The notes: generated by a model not told the origin, from the letters alone. A DNA stretch of 64,000 nt from Granulicella sp. dw_53 (GCF_018449545.1 NZ_JAAVUR010000012.1:1-64000), one strand, 5' to 3'; counted from the stretch's first letter, positions 43,352 to 53,317 are shown. Translations and numbers: made by a program.

Positions 43352-46300
43352 TTGAGTATGAGTCGTGATCCACTGTCAGCCAGCACGCTTACACGCATTG
43401 GCAGATACGACATAGTGTCTGAGCTTGGGCGCGGTGGTATGGGCATCGTCTATAAGGCAGAGGACAAGCTCATCGGTCGTGAGATTGCCATTAAGACCCT
43501 TACAGAGACCACCCCCGAGCTGCGTGAGCGCTTTTATGTTGAAGCGCGTTCCGGCATGCTGAATCACGCGAATATTGTAACGATTTATGAGCTGGGAGAG
43601 CATGAAGGCAATCCATACATCGCAATGGAGTTTGTTGCTGGCGAGTCGTTAGAAAAGATATTTCGTTCTGGTCGCAGAACCTCTTTGGTGGAAACCCTGT
43701 CGACCATTGAGCAACTCTGTTCTGGTCTTGGTTATGCGCATCAAAATGGAGTGTTGCATCGCGATATCAAACCAGCAAACCTCATAATTCAGCCTGACGG
43801 CAAGGTAAAGATCGTCGACTTCGGCATCGCGCGATTGGCTGACCAGACGACACGTCTCACAAAGACAGATGCCCTTATTGGAACATTTCACTACATAGCT
43901 CCAGAGCGATTAAAGGGTGAGCTAAGCGATGGTCGCGCAGACATCTGGTCCGCGGGGGTAATGCTCTACCAGATGATTACCGGACAGCTTCCATTTGATG
44001 GAACGAATGTCTCTACCCTATACAAGGTGATTAGTGAGCCTTACACGCCACTAAGAGACTACAGCCCCGATCTGCCCGATGAGTTGATTGCTGTTGTCGA
44101 ACGTGCGCTCGCGAAGAATGCCGAAGACCGCTATAGCACCGCGGAGGAGATGGCATTCGACCTGCGAGTTATCTTAGACCGCTTGAAAAAAGAGCGGGTG
44201 GGTGAGCTAACGAATTCCGCGAGACGTTTAATCGAGGAAGGTCTGTTCGCCAATGCACGGATGGTGCTTCTTGACCTACAGCGAATTGATTCTCAAGATA
44301 TCGATGTTCGGCGCATGATGCGGGAAGTACAGGATCAACTTAATCGCACCCAGAAAACTGAACAGTTGCGGCAGTTCGTCGAGCAAGCAGACGAGGCGAT
44401 CCATTCCCGACGGTACGAAGAAGCGGTTCTGCTCTATCGACAAGCGATCAAACTTGATACGGATAACGTCTTTCAGCTTGCTGAGCAGTTGAATAATGCT
44501 CAATCCTTGAAGGATAGACAGGACAAGGTAAATTTACTCCAGCAACAAGCTGGAAGTGCTCGGGAACGCGGCGATCTGATCTCCGCGCAAGACTTTCTTA
44601 GTCAAGCACTCACCCTCGATGAGAAAGATACCGGACTCCGTAATGCATACGCCGCCATACTGCGGGAGGTAGAGCGGAGTAAGAACGAAGGAAAGCTTCA
44701 GAAATTATTGCAGATTGCCCGCGAGGATTACACTTCCAGACGCTATACGGAGACCATTTCGGGTCTGCGAGAGGCAGCCGAGCTCGACCCTACCCATCCT
44801 GAAGTACAAAAGCTCTTACATGAGGCACTTAATCGACAGGATCAAGAACTTCGGCGTAAGGTCAGCGAGCAAGTGGCAGCGGAGGTACAGGATTGTCTTC
44901 ATCGGGACGATTTTGATCGAGCACTCAGACAGTTAAACCGTGCCTTAGAGAAGTTACCTACTGAAGCGTCATTGTTACGCCTTAAGGTAGAAACAGAGAA
45001 GAAGAAACGGGATTTTCAGGCTCAACAAATTGCACACGCCGCAGCGCAAGAAGCTCAGGACCTCTTTTCCAGTGCTCCGAAGGAAGCGCTGGCAGTCATT
45101 GAGAAGGCGTTAGAGCAAGTGCCCGGTGCTGAGCGGCTAGTCCAGCTCAAGTCCCGGCTGGAGGAACATATCCAGCGTTTCAAGCGAGATGAATTACTTG
45201 CTCAATGTCTGAAGCAGGCGCATGTCGAGATTGACGCTATGCAGTTTGATAATGCGGTACTGACATTGGAATCCGCGCTGATTCGGTGTGGAGAGTCGGA
45301 AGACGTTATGCTGCTGCTCGAATTTGCGAGAGCAGAACAGCAAGTAATATTGCGGCGACGCCAGAGTAGTGAAGCGCGCGAGGAGGCGCAGGCGCTCATA
45401 AGCGCCTCGAAGTATGAGGCCGCCATTGCGAAACTTGAGCCGGTCGTAGCAAACATAGGAGACGCAGAGCTTAAAGCGTTGCTCGAGCATGCCCGCCAGA
45501 TGATACGGGAGGCCTCGCAGCGTCTCGAGGCAGTAACATCCCGTACTCGGTCCTTAGCCGCCACCGACTTGCAGGAGGCGCTTCGCTTTTTGGAAAGCCA
45601 GCCACCCGAGATAATTGCAAATAGTCAGATCAGTGCGTTGCTGCGAGAGTTGACCCAAGAAGCTGAAATCGACAGGGCGATCCAAGCAGCGGTTGCTTCT
45701 TTTGACGATGCTCTAGGGAAAAATGATTGGCCCCACAGTCTAGATGCGCTCGAAGCAGTGCACCGAAAATATGGCGACTCAAACAAAGTAGGCCAATCTA
45801 TTGGCGAGTTGAAAAACAAGCGGCTTCTAGCTGCGAACGCATCGCTTACCGCTTCTATCGATAGCGCAAACGAAGCACTGGCACGAAATGATCGGCAGGA
45901 GGCCCGAGAAGTTTTGCGCCGTTCTGAGAGTGCCGCACCATTTGCGGGTCCAGAAGTGCGTGCGGATAGAAAGCGCTTGTTGAAGGTGGCGGCCAAGAAC
46001 ACCAATCAAAGCTCACATGCCACTGGTACCTTACTTTCTTTCATTACGAAAGAGAGATTCCGCAGGTGGCTATATATTACCGCCGGTTTGCTCGTTGTGA
46101 TTATCGCTACTTCTATGTTGCGGCGGCATCGAGTGCGTTCTTCTGAAAAACCTGTTTTTGCATCCACGTATTTGGAGCTGAATGCATTACCATGGGCGGT
46201 TGTTCAACAGATCGCAGATGAAACTGGGCATATCGTGGCCCTGCCTTCCAGCGATCACAATACACCTTTACGTCTGGAAGGAATTCCGGTTGGAAACTAT

Positions 46301-46432
46301 ACAGTCACTTTTGTGGGTGTAGATAAGATCGTTCAGATGGAGCACTGTCAGCTTACCCAGTCGCAGCATCTGTGTACGAGCACCTTCCCAGAGCCGGATA
46401 TCAAGCAGCTTCTTGTGGGAGATCAGCCATGA
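43352..46432 (+). CDS. ppkA: Membrane Ser/Thr kinase with TPR arm and C-terminal PEGA-like domain (PpkA role)
   Basis: Residues 18-285 are a complete Hanks-type kinase: GRGGMG, K48, E64, HRDIKPAN (136-143), DFG (156-158), APE (183-185) and threonines T167, T170 and T172 in the activation loop. About 600 residues of helical, TPR-like repeats follow, then one membrane helix (906-924) and a periplasmic end resembling a PEGA domain (RLEGIPVGNYTVTFVG). TTG 43352 has a better-placed ribosome site than ATG 43358. It overlaps the next gene by ATGA. With the phosphatase gene at the far end of the locus it should form the kinase side of a T6SS threonine-phosphorylation switch. Confidence 0.9.
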   Translation: MSMSRDPLSASTLTRIGRYDIVSELGRGGMGIVYKAEDKLIGREIAIKTLTETTPELRERFYVEARSGMLNHANIVTIYELGEHEGNPYIAMEFVAGESLEKIFRSGRRTSLVETLSTIEQLCSGLGYAHQNGVLHRDIKPANLIIQPDGKVKIVDFGIARLADQTTRLTKTDALIGTFHYIAPERLKGELSDGRADIWSAGVMLYQMITGQLPFDGTNVSTLYKVISEPYTPLRDYSPDLPDELIAVVERALAKNAEDRYSTAEEMAFDLRVILDRLKKERVGELTNSARRLIEEGLFANARMVLLDLQRIDSQDIDVRRMMREVQDQLNRTQKTEQLRQFVEQADEAIHSRRYEEAVLLYRQAIKLDTDNVFQLAEQLNNAQSLKDRQDKVNLLQQQAGSARERGDLISAQDFLSQALTLDEKDTGLRNAYAAILREVERSKNEGKLQKLLQIAREDYTSRRYTETISGLREAAELDPTHPEVQKLLHEALNRQDQELRRKVSEQVAAEVQDCLHRDDFDRALRQLNRALEKLPTEASLLRLKVETEKKKRDFQAQQIAHAAAQEAQDLFSSAPKEALAVIEKALEQVPGAERLVQLKSRLEEHIQRFKRDELLAQCLKQAHVEIDAMQFDNAVLTLESALIRCGESEDVMLLLEFARAEQQVILRRRQSSEAREEAQALISASKYEAAIAKLEPVVANIGDAELKALLEHARQMIREASQRLEAVTSRTRSLAATDLQEALRFLESQPPEIIANSQISALLRELTQEAEIDRAIQAAVASFDDALGKNDWPHSLDALEAVHRKYGDSNKVGQSIGELKNKRLLAANASLTASIDSANEALARNDRQEAREVLRRSESAAPFAGPEVRADRKRLLKVAAKNTNQSSHATGTLLSFITKERFRRWLYITAGLLVVIIATSMLRRHRVRSSEKPVFASTYLELNALPWAVVQQIADETGHIVALPSSDHNTPLRLEGIPVGNYTVTFVGVDKIVQMEHCQLTQSQHLCTSTFPEPDIKQLLVGDQP

Positions 46433-47745
46433 AGCAGATCTATATATCTAAGAAGCTTTTGCTGATTCTTGTTATTTTTACGTCGGCTTTCCTCTATGCA
46501 GGGGACGATGCGGGAAATCTCAATTCCGAATATAAAGCGGCGATGGCGAAGAAAGAATTCGATCATGCCACTGCTTATATCTGCCAAGCGGCGAAGCTGG
46601 ATCCACATAAGTACGGCAAAAAATGCGATAGTATGCAGCGATACACTGCGGATCAATTGGTGCAGTACGAAAGCATTTTTAATACGAGTAAGTTTGAACT
46701 CGATCACAAAGACTATGCCGGTGCCATTCGCGATCTTAAGAAGATTTACTTTGGACCTCGCCATGAGGAAGCGCAAAGAATAATTCAGGAAGCATCGAAG
46801 TCGCTTAATCTTGGACCACAGCCAGCGAATACTGATGGACGAACTCTAGCGGCCGCACAGGCGGCGTACGAAAATGGGAACTTTGCTGCAGCATTAGAGC
46901 TCGCCTCTTCTATCAAGGAGGCAGATCTGCTGGCTGGCACACGGGAAATTGTTACAAATATTCGCATCTATAACCAATCAATCCAGGAGGGGGATGCCTA
47001 TATGCAAAGTGGAAATTTGGCTGCTGCGAAGCAGAAGTATAGCTTTGCACTAGCCATCAAAAATAATGGCCCCGGCAACCCTGGCGATAAGCTACTGCGC
47101 ATCTCCTCGATGCTTGCTTCTACCGATAGCTCTAAACCGCAGGTGGCAGAAAGCAAGGATAAGACAGAAGCTAAAGCTCCATCTAATCCGGTGGCTCAAG
47201 TTGAGAGGAATAAAGCGAAGTCCGCTGCCAATGTGGCTCTAGATAGCTCCAAAAAAGTTAAGGAGTTGATGGCAAAAGCACATGAGAGCGAAACGAGTGG
47301 GGATGCCAAAGCTGCAGTTTCGACCTACGAACAGGTATTGGCTATCGACCCTCAGCAGGAGGATGCGGTTTTAGCGAGACAACGTTTGCTCGACGCGATG
47401 CAGGCTGATCCACAAGAAGTGGAAGATACGCTAATTAAGGGCGTTCGTAGTTATGGTCAATCTCACTTCGAGGAAGCGCGTGATGCTATCACGCTTTATC
47501 TGAAAGAAGGAGGAGTCCTCAAAGGTCCAGCATATTTTTATCTGGGGGCGACCTTCATGTCCGAAGCGTTTTTATCCGACGCCCAAAATAAAAACAGATA
47601 TGACGACCTGCAAAAGAATGCCATTCAGAATTTTCATCTAGCGAAACAGGCGCATTTCAAACCCCTCGAGAAATATGTATCGCCCAAGATTATGGCGGTA
47701 TGGAATCGGTCTGATTTATCAGAGGTTGCTTCACCTAAAGATTAA
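46429..47745 (+). CDS. Exported TPR protein coupled to the kinase
   Basis: The 438-residue product starts at ATG 46429, inside the kinase stop (ATGA). It begins with a signal sequence (KKLLLILVIFTSAFLYAG) and then contains several TPR-like units, for example YKAAMAKKEFDHATAYI, AQAAYENGNFAAALELA and AKAHESETSGDAKAAVSTYEQ, with a Lys/Ala/Pro-rich linker. It is probably periplasmic and, through coupling, a partner of the kinase's periplasmic domain. Not assigned to a named T6SS family. Confidence 0.75.
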   Translation: MKQIYISKKLLLILVIFTSAFLYAGDDAGNLNSEYKAAMAKKEFDHATAYICQAAKLDPHKYGKKCDSMQRYTADQLVQYESIFNTSKFELDHKDYAGAIRDLKKIYFGPRHEEAQRIIQEASKSLNLGPQPANTDGRTLAAAQAAYENGNFAAALELASSIKEADLLAGTREIVTNIRIYNQSIQEGDAYMQSGNLAAAKQKYSFALAIKNNGPGNPGDKLLRISSMLASTDSSKPQVAESKDKTEAKAPSNPVAQVERNKAKSAANVALDSSKKVKELMAKAHESETSGDAKAAVSTYEQVLAIDPQQEDAVLARQRLLDAMQADPQEVEDTLIKGVRSYGQSHFEEARDAITLYLKEGGVLKGPAYFYLGATFMSEAFLSDAQNKNRYDDLQKNAIQNFHLAKQAHFKPLEKYVSPKIMAVWNRSDLSEVASPKD

Positions 47746-47770
47746 GAAATCAAGGTCGTCGGGTGTGGAA

Positions 47771-47784
47771 TGGGCGGCCGCCCA
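47771..47784. other. Perfect 14-bp G+C palindrome after the T6SS block
   Basis: TGGGCGGCCGCCCA lies 26 bases after the end of the TPR gene, where a terminator would be expected, but it has no T-run. The rest of the 286-base gap to the next gene shows nothing definite. Confidence 0.35.
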
Positions 47785-48031
47785 ACTTTGAGCGTGTACA
47801 AATAAAGAAAAGCGAATAGAATTCTTGCATCTAAGCTAATCTGTTTTAGCCTGTCGATGCGAGGACAGTGTTGTCTTCCTAGCAGACGTAGAGCCCCGTG
47901 GTCTCTCTTTTGAAGCTCAGTTTAAGCCCTCATCTCCGGTATCTGGCGATGAGGTGGGACTGTGCTGTTTTCCTCCGCGCAGCGGTCAGATCGCTACCGG
48001 CAGGCGAGAGTTATGAGGAGAAGACTGATTT

Positions 48032-49528
48032 ATGTTCCTTCAGATGGGATCCGCGCAGAGAAGCATCTTTATTGCGATTCGCGCTCTACGCCGCAATAAG
48101 CTCCAGACCATTCTGACCATGACCGGGATGACGATCGGGGTCGCGACTGTATTAACCATGATCGCCCTGGGGAGCGGGGCACAGCGGGCGATTCAGGACC
48201 AGGTGCGAGCTGCTGGCATGAATGTGGTGGTCGTAACCTCGGGGAACTATAAGGCACAGCAGCAGTGGACCTCGGATGGTGAGGCTGAGGAGCCAGCGGC
48301 GTATCATCCCCAGCGCCAGGAAGCCGCGCGCCTCCGGATTGCGGCCTGGGATCGGAGGGAAGGAGCTCGGTTACTGCGAATCTTTGCGCCGGAAGACAAT
48401 CCAAACCAGCTAGCCGCGCATGCCGGAGAGAATGAGGCTGGATTGGGTGGCGCGACGACGCTGACACTCGGGGATGCAGAAGAGATCAAGAAGGTCAAAG
48501 GTGTGCAGTATGTCTCGGCGGGCATGCACGAGAATGTGCACGCCGCGGTGGGAGATGCGAAGTGGTTTACCAGGTTGCATGGGGATGATGCTTCGTTGCC
48601 GGGGATCAAGCGGGCATGGGTGTTTCCGCATGGGAGGTTCTTCAACGAGCGGGAGCAGAGGAAAGGTGAGAACGTTGCGGTGCTGGGCTCGATCGCAAGC
48701 GAAAAACTGTTTGGCAATAAGAATCCAGTAGGCGAGACGATTACCCTCGGCGGACAAAAGGCCGAGGTGGTGGGAGTGGCCGCGAGCAGTACGTGGATGG
48801 TGACGGCTGCTGCTGGGGATGACCAATTTGATGCAATCTATATCCCGATCACGACGGCGCAGCGGCTCCTACAGAGAAACAATTTGAGCACGATCACGAT
48901 TACGACCGCTTCCACGGGAGATGTAACGAAGGTGTTGAGGGCGACGACGGTATTGCTGCGTGAGCGGCACGGAATTACGAAGACGATGCCCGATGACTTT
49001 ATCGTGAGTAGCCAGGCGCGTAAGGCATTGGGCAAGGGTGGGATGCGGACGGACATTGCGAAGGCGGTGGTCGGCAATGTCGATGGTTTGGAAAAGGTGA
49101 CGCTGGATCAGTTGGGCAAGACGCTCGATCAGGCGAGCCGAACGATGAGCGCGCTACTGGCCAGTATTGCGGCGGTCTCCCTGATCGTGGGAGGGATCGG
49201 CATCATGAACATTATGCTGCTGAGCGTGACGGAGCGAACACGGGAGATCGGGATACGGCGCGCCGTGGGTGCGCGGTCTGGCGATGTGATGCGGCAGTTT
49301 TTGTTCGAGTCAATTGGGCTGAGCGTTGCGGGAGGAGCCCTGGGGATTTTGATCGGAGTAGTGGCGGCGCACTCAATCTCAAGTTTTGTGCAATGGTCGA
49401 CGAGCGTTTCGGTCGCGTCGGTACTGATTTCGTTCGGTATTTCGGCTGCTGTCGGGATCTTCTTCGGGTACTATCCGGCGCGCGAGGCTTCACGGGTAAC
49501 TCCCATGACTTCGCTACGGTATGAGTAG
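48032..49528 (+). CDS. FtsX/MacB-family ABC transporter permease without adjacent ATPase
   Basis: The 498-residue protein has an N-terminal membrane helix (TILTMTGMTIGVATVLTMIAL), a large periplasmic domain (about residues 55-370) and three C-terminal helices. Between the last two lies the FtsX loop TERTREIGIRRAVGARSGDV, and the chain ends YYPAREASRVTPMTSLRYE, as in MacB permeases. It lacks the N-terminal ATPase of MacB, and neither neighbour encodes one or an MFP adaptor. It may be driven by an ATPase from elsewhere or be part of a two-gene ABC unit whose partner has moved. Confidence 0.85.
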   Translation: MFLQMGSAQRSIFIAIRALRRNKLQTILTMTGMTIGVATVLTMIALGSGAQRAIQDQVRAAGMNVVVVTSGNYKAQQQWTSDGEAEEPAAYHPQRQEAARLRIAAWDRREGARLLRIFAPEDNPNQLAAHAGENEAGLGGATTLTLGDAEEIKKVKGVQYVSAGMHENVHAAVGDAKWFTRLHGDDASLPGIKRAWVFPHGRFFNEREQRKGENVAVLGSIASEKLFGNKNPVGETITLGGQKAEVVGVAASSTWMVTAAAGDDQFDAIYIPITTAQRLLQRNNLSTITITTASTGDVTKVLRATTVLLRERHGITKTMPDDFIVSSQARKALGKGGMRTDIAKAVVGNVDGLEKVTLDQLGKTLDQASRTMSALLASIAAVSLIVGGIGIMNIMLLSVTERTREIGIRRAVGARSGDVMRQFLFESIGLSVAGGALGILIGVVAAHSISSFVQWSTSVSVASVLISFGISAAVGIFFGYYPAREASRVTPMTSLRYE

Positions 49529-49830
49529 CTGCCGCTTCGCTTCCTCGATAGGCAGATACGGCTTTACCTTGTGCGAGGACAAGACGAAGACCCGTGTTTG
49601 CGATACCATCAGAACAACACACTAAAAATTTACAGATTCTGGCTTTAAAACTGTCACTCCTCTGTTGTCCCTCCACTGAAGGACTGCAACGTAACAACGG
49701 CAGGATTTTGACTGGCCGTAGTGTTTCGCGAGCAGACCTTCACCTTTATTTCAGGCGGGTCCGCGTCGACTTGCGCCCTTGTAGATTCACCGGGTTCAGC
49801 AACTCCATTTCGAATGAGGTGTTTTAGATT
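49529..49830. other. Intergenic stretch before the amine oxidase gene
   Basis: About 300 bases with no supported gene. No terminator or repeat is obvious. The amine oxidase promoter should lie in the right part. Confidence 0.45.
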
Positions 49831-51381
49831 ATGGGAATCTCGAGACGCGATTTTCTGATGCGCGTAGGGCAAGCTGGCGGCTATAGCGCCGCATTTACAA
49901 CCATGCAGTCGTTAGGATTAATGCCGATGAAGGCCTCTGCGGCGACACCGATCGCGGCTGCGGCGGGCGTAGGTAAGGGCACGAAGCTAGTAGTGCTTGG
50001 AGGCGGAATCGCCGGACTTGTAACGGCCTATGAAGCTCGCAAGTTAGGCTATGACGTTACGGTGTTGGAGGCGAGACATCGCCCGGGCGGTCGCAATTGG
50101 AGCGCGAAGAACGGCGACGTGGTGGAGTTTATCGATGGAACCAAGCAGAACGTAACCTGGAGCGAAGGCTTGTACCAGAACATGGGACCGGCGCGGCTAC
50201 CTTCCGTCCATGGGACGATCCTGGGCTATTGTCGGGAGCTCAAGGTTCCACTCGAGGTGCAGGTAAATACGTCGCGTTCCTCATTCCTGCAGAACGATGC
50301 GGTGAATGGCGGCAAACCTTATGTGCAGCGACAGGCGGTCAACGATACCCGTGGACATGTTAGCGAACTGCTCTCCAAAGCGATCAAGGGCGGCGCGCTG
50401 GACCAGGATATTACGGTCGAGGACCGTCAACGAATGATCGCGTTTCTACGCATCTATGGTCCGCTGGACCGGACCAATGTTTACAAGGGATCAGATCGCG
50501 CGCTGATCAAACAGTATCCGGGGGCTGGATCTCAGGAGATGATCATCGATGCTGAGACGGTCCCGATGCATACGCTACTGGATGCGAACTTCTGGACCGG
50601 GATGCTGTACGAAGAGGCGTGGGACTGGCAAGCAACGATGATGGAGCCGGTAGGTGGAATGGCTCAGATCCCGTATGCATTTGCGAAGTCCCTGGGACCG
50701 ATCGTGGTGTATGACGCCCCAGTAACCGAGATAGCGAAGACGCCCAAGGGCGTGAAGGTGACCTATACGAAGGCTGGCGCTACCAAGACGATCGAGGCCG
50801 ATTATGCCGTGTGCGCGATGCCTCTGACGATTCTGCGCAAGATCAAGGCCGACTTGGACGCCGATCACAAACGTGTTGTAGATACGGCTGTCTATCGTGG
50901 CTCCTACAAGATCCCATGGGAATCGAAGCGGTTCTGGGAGACGGACTACAACATCTACGGTGGCCTCTCCTTTATGGCGCAGGGGCCGAATCCAGTGTGG
51001 TATCCATCGTGCAATCTGATGGCGGAGCGCGGCATCATCGTCTCGGGTTATCAGGACGATTCTTACGAGAACTTTGCGGCGCTCACTTTGGAGGAGAAGT
51101 TTGCAAAGTCTCGTGCGCAGGTAGAGAAGTTGCATCCAGGGCACGGTAAGGATCTGGAGAAACCGGTCTTTTGCGGTTGGCGGCAGGTGAAGTGGAATGA
51201 AGGATCGTGGATCGGTGGCATTCCGCAGAAGGATTACAACATCCTTACGTCGCCGGATGGGCCGATCTACTTCGCCGGCGACCATACCAGTCACGTTGTG
51301 GGCTGGCAGGAAGGTGCGGCGACCAGCGGTCGACGGGCCATCGAGATGATCAGCGACAAGGTAAAAGCTGCGAAGGCCTAG
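49831..51381 (+). CDS. Tat-exported flavin amine (L-amino acid) oxidase
   Basis: The 516-residue enzyme starts MGISRRDFLMRVGQ, a twin-arginine signal. The FAD site is GGGIAGL (57-63) with the ribose-binding E80 and HRPGGR just after it; the C-terminal FAD motif is IYFAGDHTSHVVGWQEGA. This is the flavin monoamine/L-amino acid oxidase family, which releases imine, ammonia and hydrogen peroxide. It is followed at 62 bases by a RidA gene whose protein also has a signal peptide, so imine made in the periplasm could be hydrolysed there. Confidence 0.88.
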   Translation: MGISRRDFLMRVGQAGGYSAAFTTMQSLGLMPMKASAATPIAAAAGVGKGTKLVVLGGGIAGLVTAYEARKLGYDVTVLEARHRPGGRNWSAKNGDVVEFIDGTKQNVTWSEGLYQNMGPARLPSVHGTILGYCRELKVPLEVQVNTSRSSFLQNDAVNGGKPYVQRQAVNDTRGHVSELLSKAIKGGALDQDITVEDRQRMIAFLRIYGPLDRTNVYKGSDRALIKQYPGAGSQEMIIDAETVPMHTLLDANFWTGMLYEEAWDWQATMMEPVGGMAQIPYAFAKSLGPIVVYDAPVTEIAKTPKGVKVTYTKAGATKTIEADYAVCAMPLTILRKIKADLDADHKRVVDTAVYRGSYKIPWESKRFWETDYNIYGGLSFMAQGPNPVWYPSCNLMAERGIIVSGYQDDSYENFAALTLEEKFAKSRAQVEKLHPGHGKDLEKPVFCGWRQVKWNEGSWIGGIPQKDYNILTSPDGPIYFAGDHTSHVVGWQEGAATSGRRAIEMISDKVKAAKA

Positions 51382-51443
51382 GATCGGCTTAGGTCTTCGA
51401 GCCCAAAGGCCAGTTTGCGGATGAGCTATTTGGAGGAGTGTGC

Positions 51444-51935
51444 ATGAAGATTTTGAATGTAGTTCTGGGAGCGGCTTTAGTGGCTGTTCCATGTGGGATG
51501 CAGGCACAGGTTGTCGTGAAACATCTACAGCCGAATGCCTCTGCGGCGATTGCGAACGGAGTATGGGCTGGCGATACGCTGTACCTGAGCGGACAGCTGG
51601 CTTCCCCAGTGACGCCCGCAGACCCGGCAAAGGGAACTGCGGCTGTCTATGGAGATACGAAGGCTCAATCCTTCTCCGCGTTAACGAAGATCCAGGCACT
51701 GCTGAAGGAGCAGGGGTTGGATATGAAGGACGTCGTAAAGATGACGGTATTCCTGGCGGGCGATCCGGCAAACGGCGGAAAGCTGGACTTTGCAGGACTA
51801 CAGGCTTCTTACACGCAGTTCTTCGGGACAAAAGAGCAGCCTAATAAGCCAGCGCGCTCAGCGGTTCAAGTGGCGGCAATGGTCGCTCCCTGGGCTCTGG
51901 TGGAGATCGAAGTCATTGCTGTAAAAGGCAAGTAA
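51444..51935 (+). CDS. Periplasmic RidA/YjgF-family imine deaminase
   Basis: A signal peptide (about residues 1-22, MKILNVVLGAALVAVPCG) precedes a normal RidA domain of about 140 residues with the conserved Arg in PARSAVQVAAMV and VEIEVIAV at the end. ATG 51444 follows GGAGGAG. RidA proteins hydrolyse reactive 2-aminoacrylate and related imines and are normally cytosolic; export here matches its Tat-exported oxidase neighbour. A strong terminator follows at 51997. Confidence 0.88.
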   Translation: MKILNVVLGAALVAVPCGMQAQVVVKHLQPNASAAIANGVWAGDTLYLSGQLASPVTPADPAKGTAAVYGDTKAQSFSALTKIQALLKEQGLDMKDVVKMTVFLAGDPANGGKLDFAGLQASYTQFFGTKEQPNKPARSAVQVAAMVAPWALVEIEVIAVKGK

Positions 51936-51996
51936 AGTAGCTACACGATTGCCGTATGAGTCGATAGTAATCTGGATCAACATGCTTATTTGCTGC

Positions 51997-52029
51997 AAAG
52001 AAAGAGGGCCTCGTGGCCCTCTTTCTTTT
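51997..52029. terminator. Strong bidirectional terminator
   Basis: Perfect 14-bp arms (51997-52010 and 52015-52028) with a TCGT loop run into T-rich sequence on both strands. It lies between the convergent RidA and dipeptidase genes. Confidence 0.9.
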
Positions 52030-52042
52030 GCCACAATGAGTG

Positions 52043-53317
52043 CTACTTCACCGGCGAGTTGAGAGCAGGCGGCTTGATATTGGCGGCTTGCTCGCGTCGG
52101 GCCTCTTGCTCGACGGCGCGCATCACGCGAAGAAGATTGCCGCCATAGATCTTCTTGATGTCAGCGGCTGTATAACCTTTTTCGAGCAAGGCGCGGGTAA
52201 GGGCAGGGAATTTGTTATAGGAATCCAGATCCTTGGGGACGCAGCCAACTCCATCGAAGTCTGTCCCGATGCCTACGTGATCGATACCACCCACCTGGAC
52301 GGCGTGGTCAATATGGGCTACGACATCGGCGAGGGTAGCAGGAGGAAGCTTGGCGTTGGCCTCGGCTTCGAGTTGGTCCATGGCTGCGGCGCGTGCTGTA
52401 GGATCTTCAAGCTTCATCGCTTCAGATATACGCGGACGAAGTTCGGCCATGATGGGCTTCGACGCTTCGTGGTAGCGCTCAGAGAGGAAGTCGCAGCCAA
52501 AGCTGATCTGAATTGAGCCACCTTTTGCTGCGAGGGCCTTGATCATGTCATCGGTCATATTGCGAGTATGGCTGGAGATAGCGCGGCAGGATGAGTGCGA
52601 GGCGATGACAGGTGCGGTGCTCGTCTCCAGGACGTCGTAGAAAGTTTTGTCTGCGACGTGGGAGATGTCGACCATCATGCCGAGGCGGTTCATCTCGCGG
52701 ACGACATCTTTCCCGAATGAAGTGAGTCCGTTGTGGTGTGCTACTTCGGGGTTGTCGATGTCTCCCTGGGAGTCGGCCCAACTGTTGGTATTGAAGTGAG
52801 TAAGGGTCATATAGCGGACGCCGAGAGCATAGTAGTCGCGGAGTAGGCGCAGGGAGTCCTCAATGGCATGGCCGCCTTCGATGCCCATAAGGGCGGCGAT
52901 CTTATGTTGCTTATGGGCGCGCTCGATGCCGTCCGCGGTGGTGGCAAAGACGAAGTCGTTTGGGTGGCCAGCGATGATGTCGGTGCGAGTGGTATCGATC
53001 ATCTGGAGAGCGCGGTTGGCGGAGTGATTGTCCTTGACGTATTCGGCCCCGACATAGATGGCGAAGAATTCAGCTCCGAGAAAGCCCTTCATCCGGGGTA
53101 AATCGGTCTGGGCAGATTTGTTTGGAGTAGCGATGTCATAGCCTGCGACAGTAAGAGAGGTGACGTCGTCGTGTGTGTCGATGAGAATCGCGTCGCGGGT
53201 AATTCGATCGACCTGAGCTTGAGTTACGGGCTTGGCGGGAGGAGTGCGGGATTGTGCGGCGAGGGGCAAGGCGAAGCAGATTGCCGTGACGGCAAGGACG
53301 CAGGGGTGACACTGCAT
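52043..53317 (-). CDS. Exported M19 membrane dipeptidase
   Basis: After a Sec signal (about residues 1-22) the 424-residue protein shows the renal-dipeptidase fold: the metal-site D-T-H-D-D near residue 48, GIEGGH near 146, a H-x-SHS stretch near 230 and DHVGIGTDFDG near 345. M19 enzymes cleave dipeptides, including D-amino-acid dipeptides. It would feed amino acids to the neighbouring oxidase and aminotransferase. It is cotranscribed downstream of the aminotransferase or separated from it by the hairpin at 53384. Confidence 0.9.
   Translation of the reverse strand: MQCHPCVLAVTAICFALPLAAQSRTPPAKPVTQAQVDRITRDAILIDTHDDVTSLTVAGYDIATPNKSAQTDLPRMKGFLGAEFFAIYVGAEYVKDNHSANRALQMIDTTRTDIIAGHPNDFVFATTADGIERAHKQHKIAALMGIEGGHAIEDSLRLLRDYYALGVRYMTLTHFNTNSWADSQGDIDNPEVAHHNGLTSFGKDVVREMNRLGMMVDISHVADKTFYDVLETSTAPVIASHSSCRAISSHTRNMTDDMIKALAAKGGSIQISFGCDFLSERYHEASKPIMAELRPRISEAMKLEDPTARAAAMDQLEAEANAKLPPATLADVVAHIDHAVQVGGIDHVGIGTDFDGVGCVPKDLDSYNKFPALTRALLEKGYTAADIKKIYGGNLLRVMRAVEQEARREQAANIKPPALNSPVK

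Noticed and set aside
50575..51831. 418-codon open frame opposite the amine oxidase and RidA genes
   Set aside because: It spans two recognisable genes on the plus strand and has a shadow-like Arg/Pro composition.
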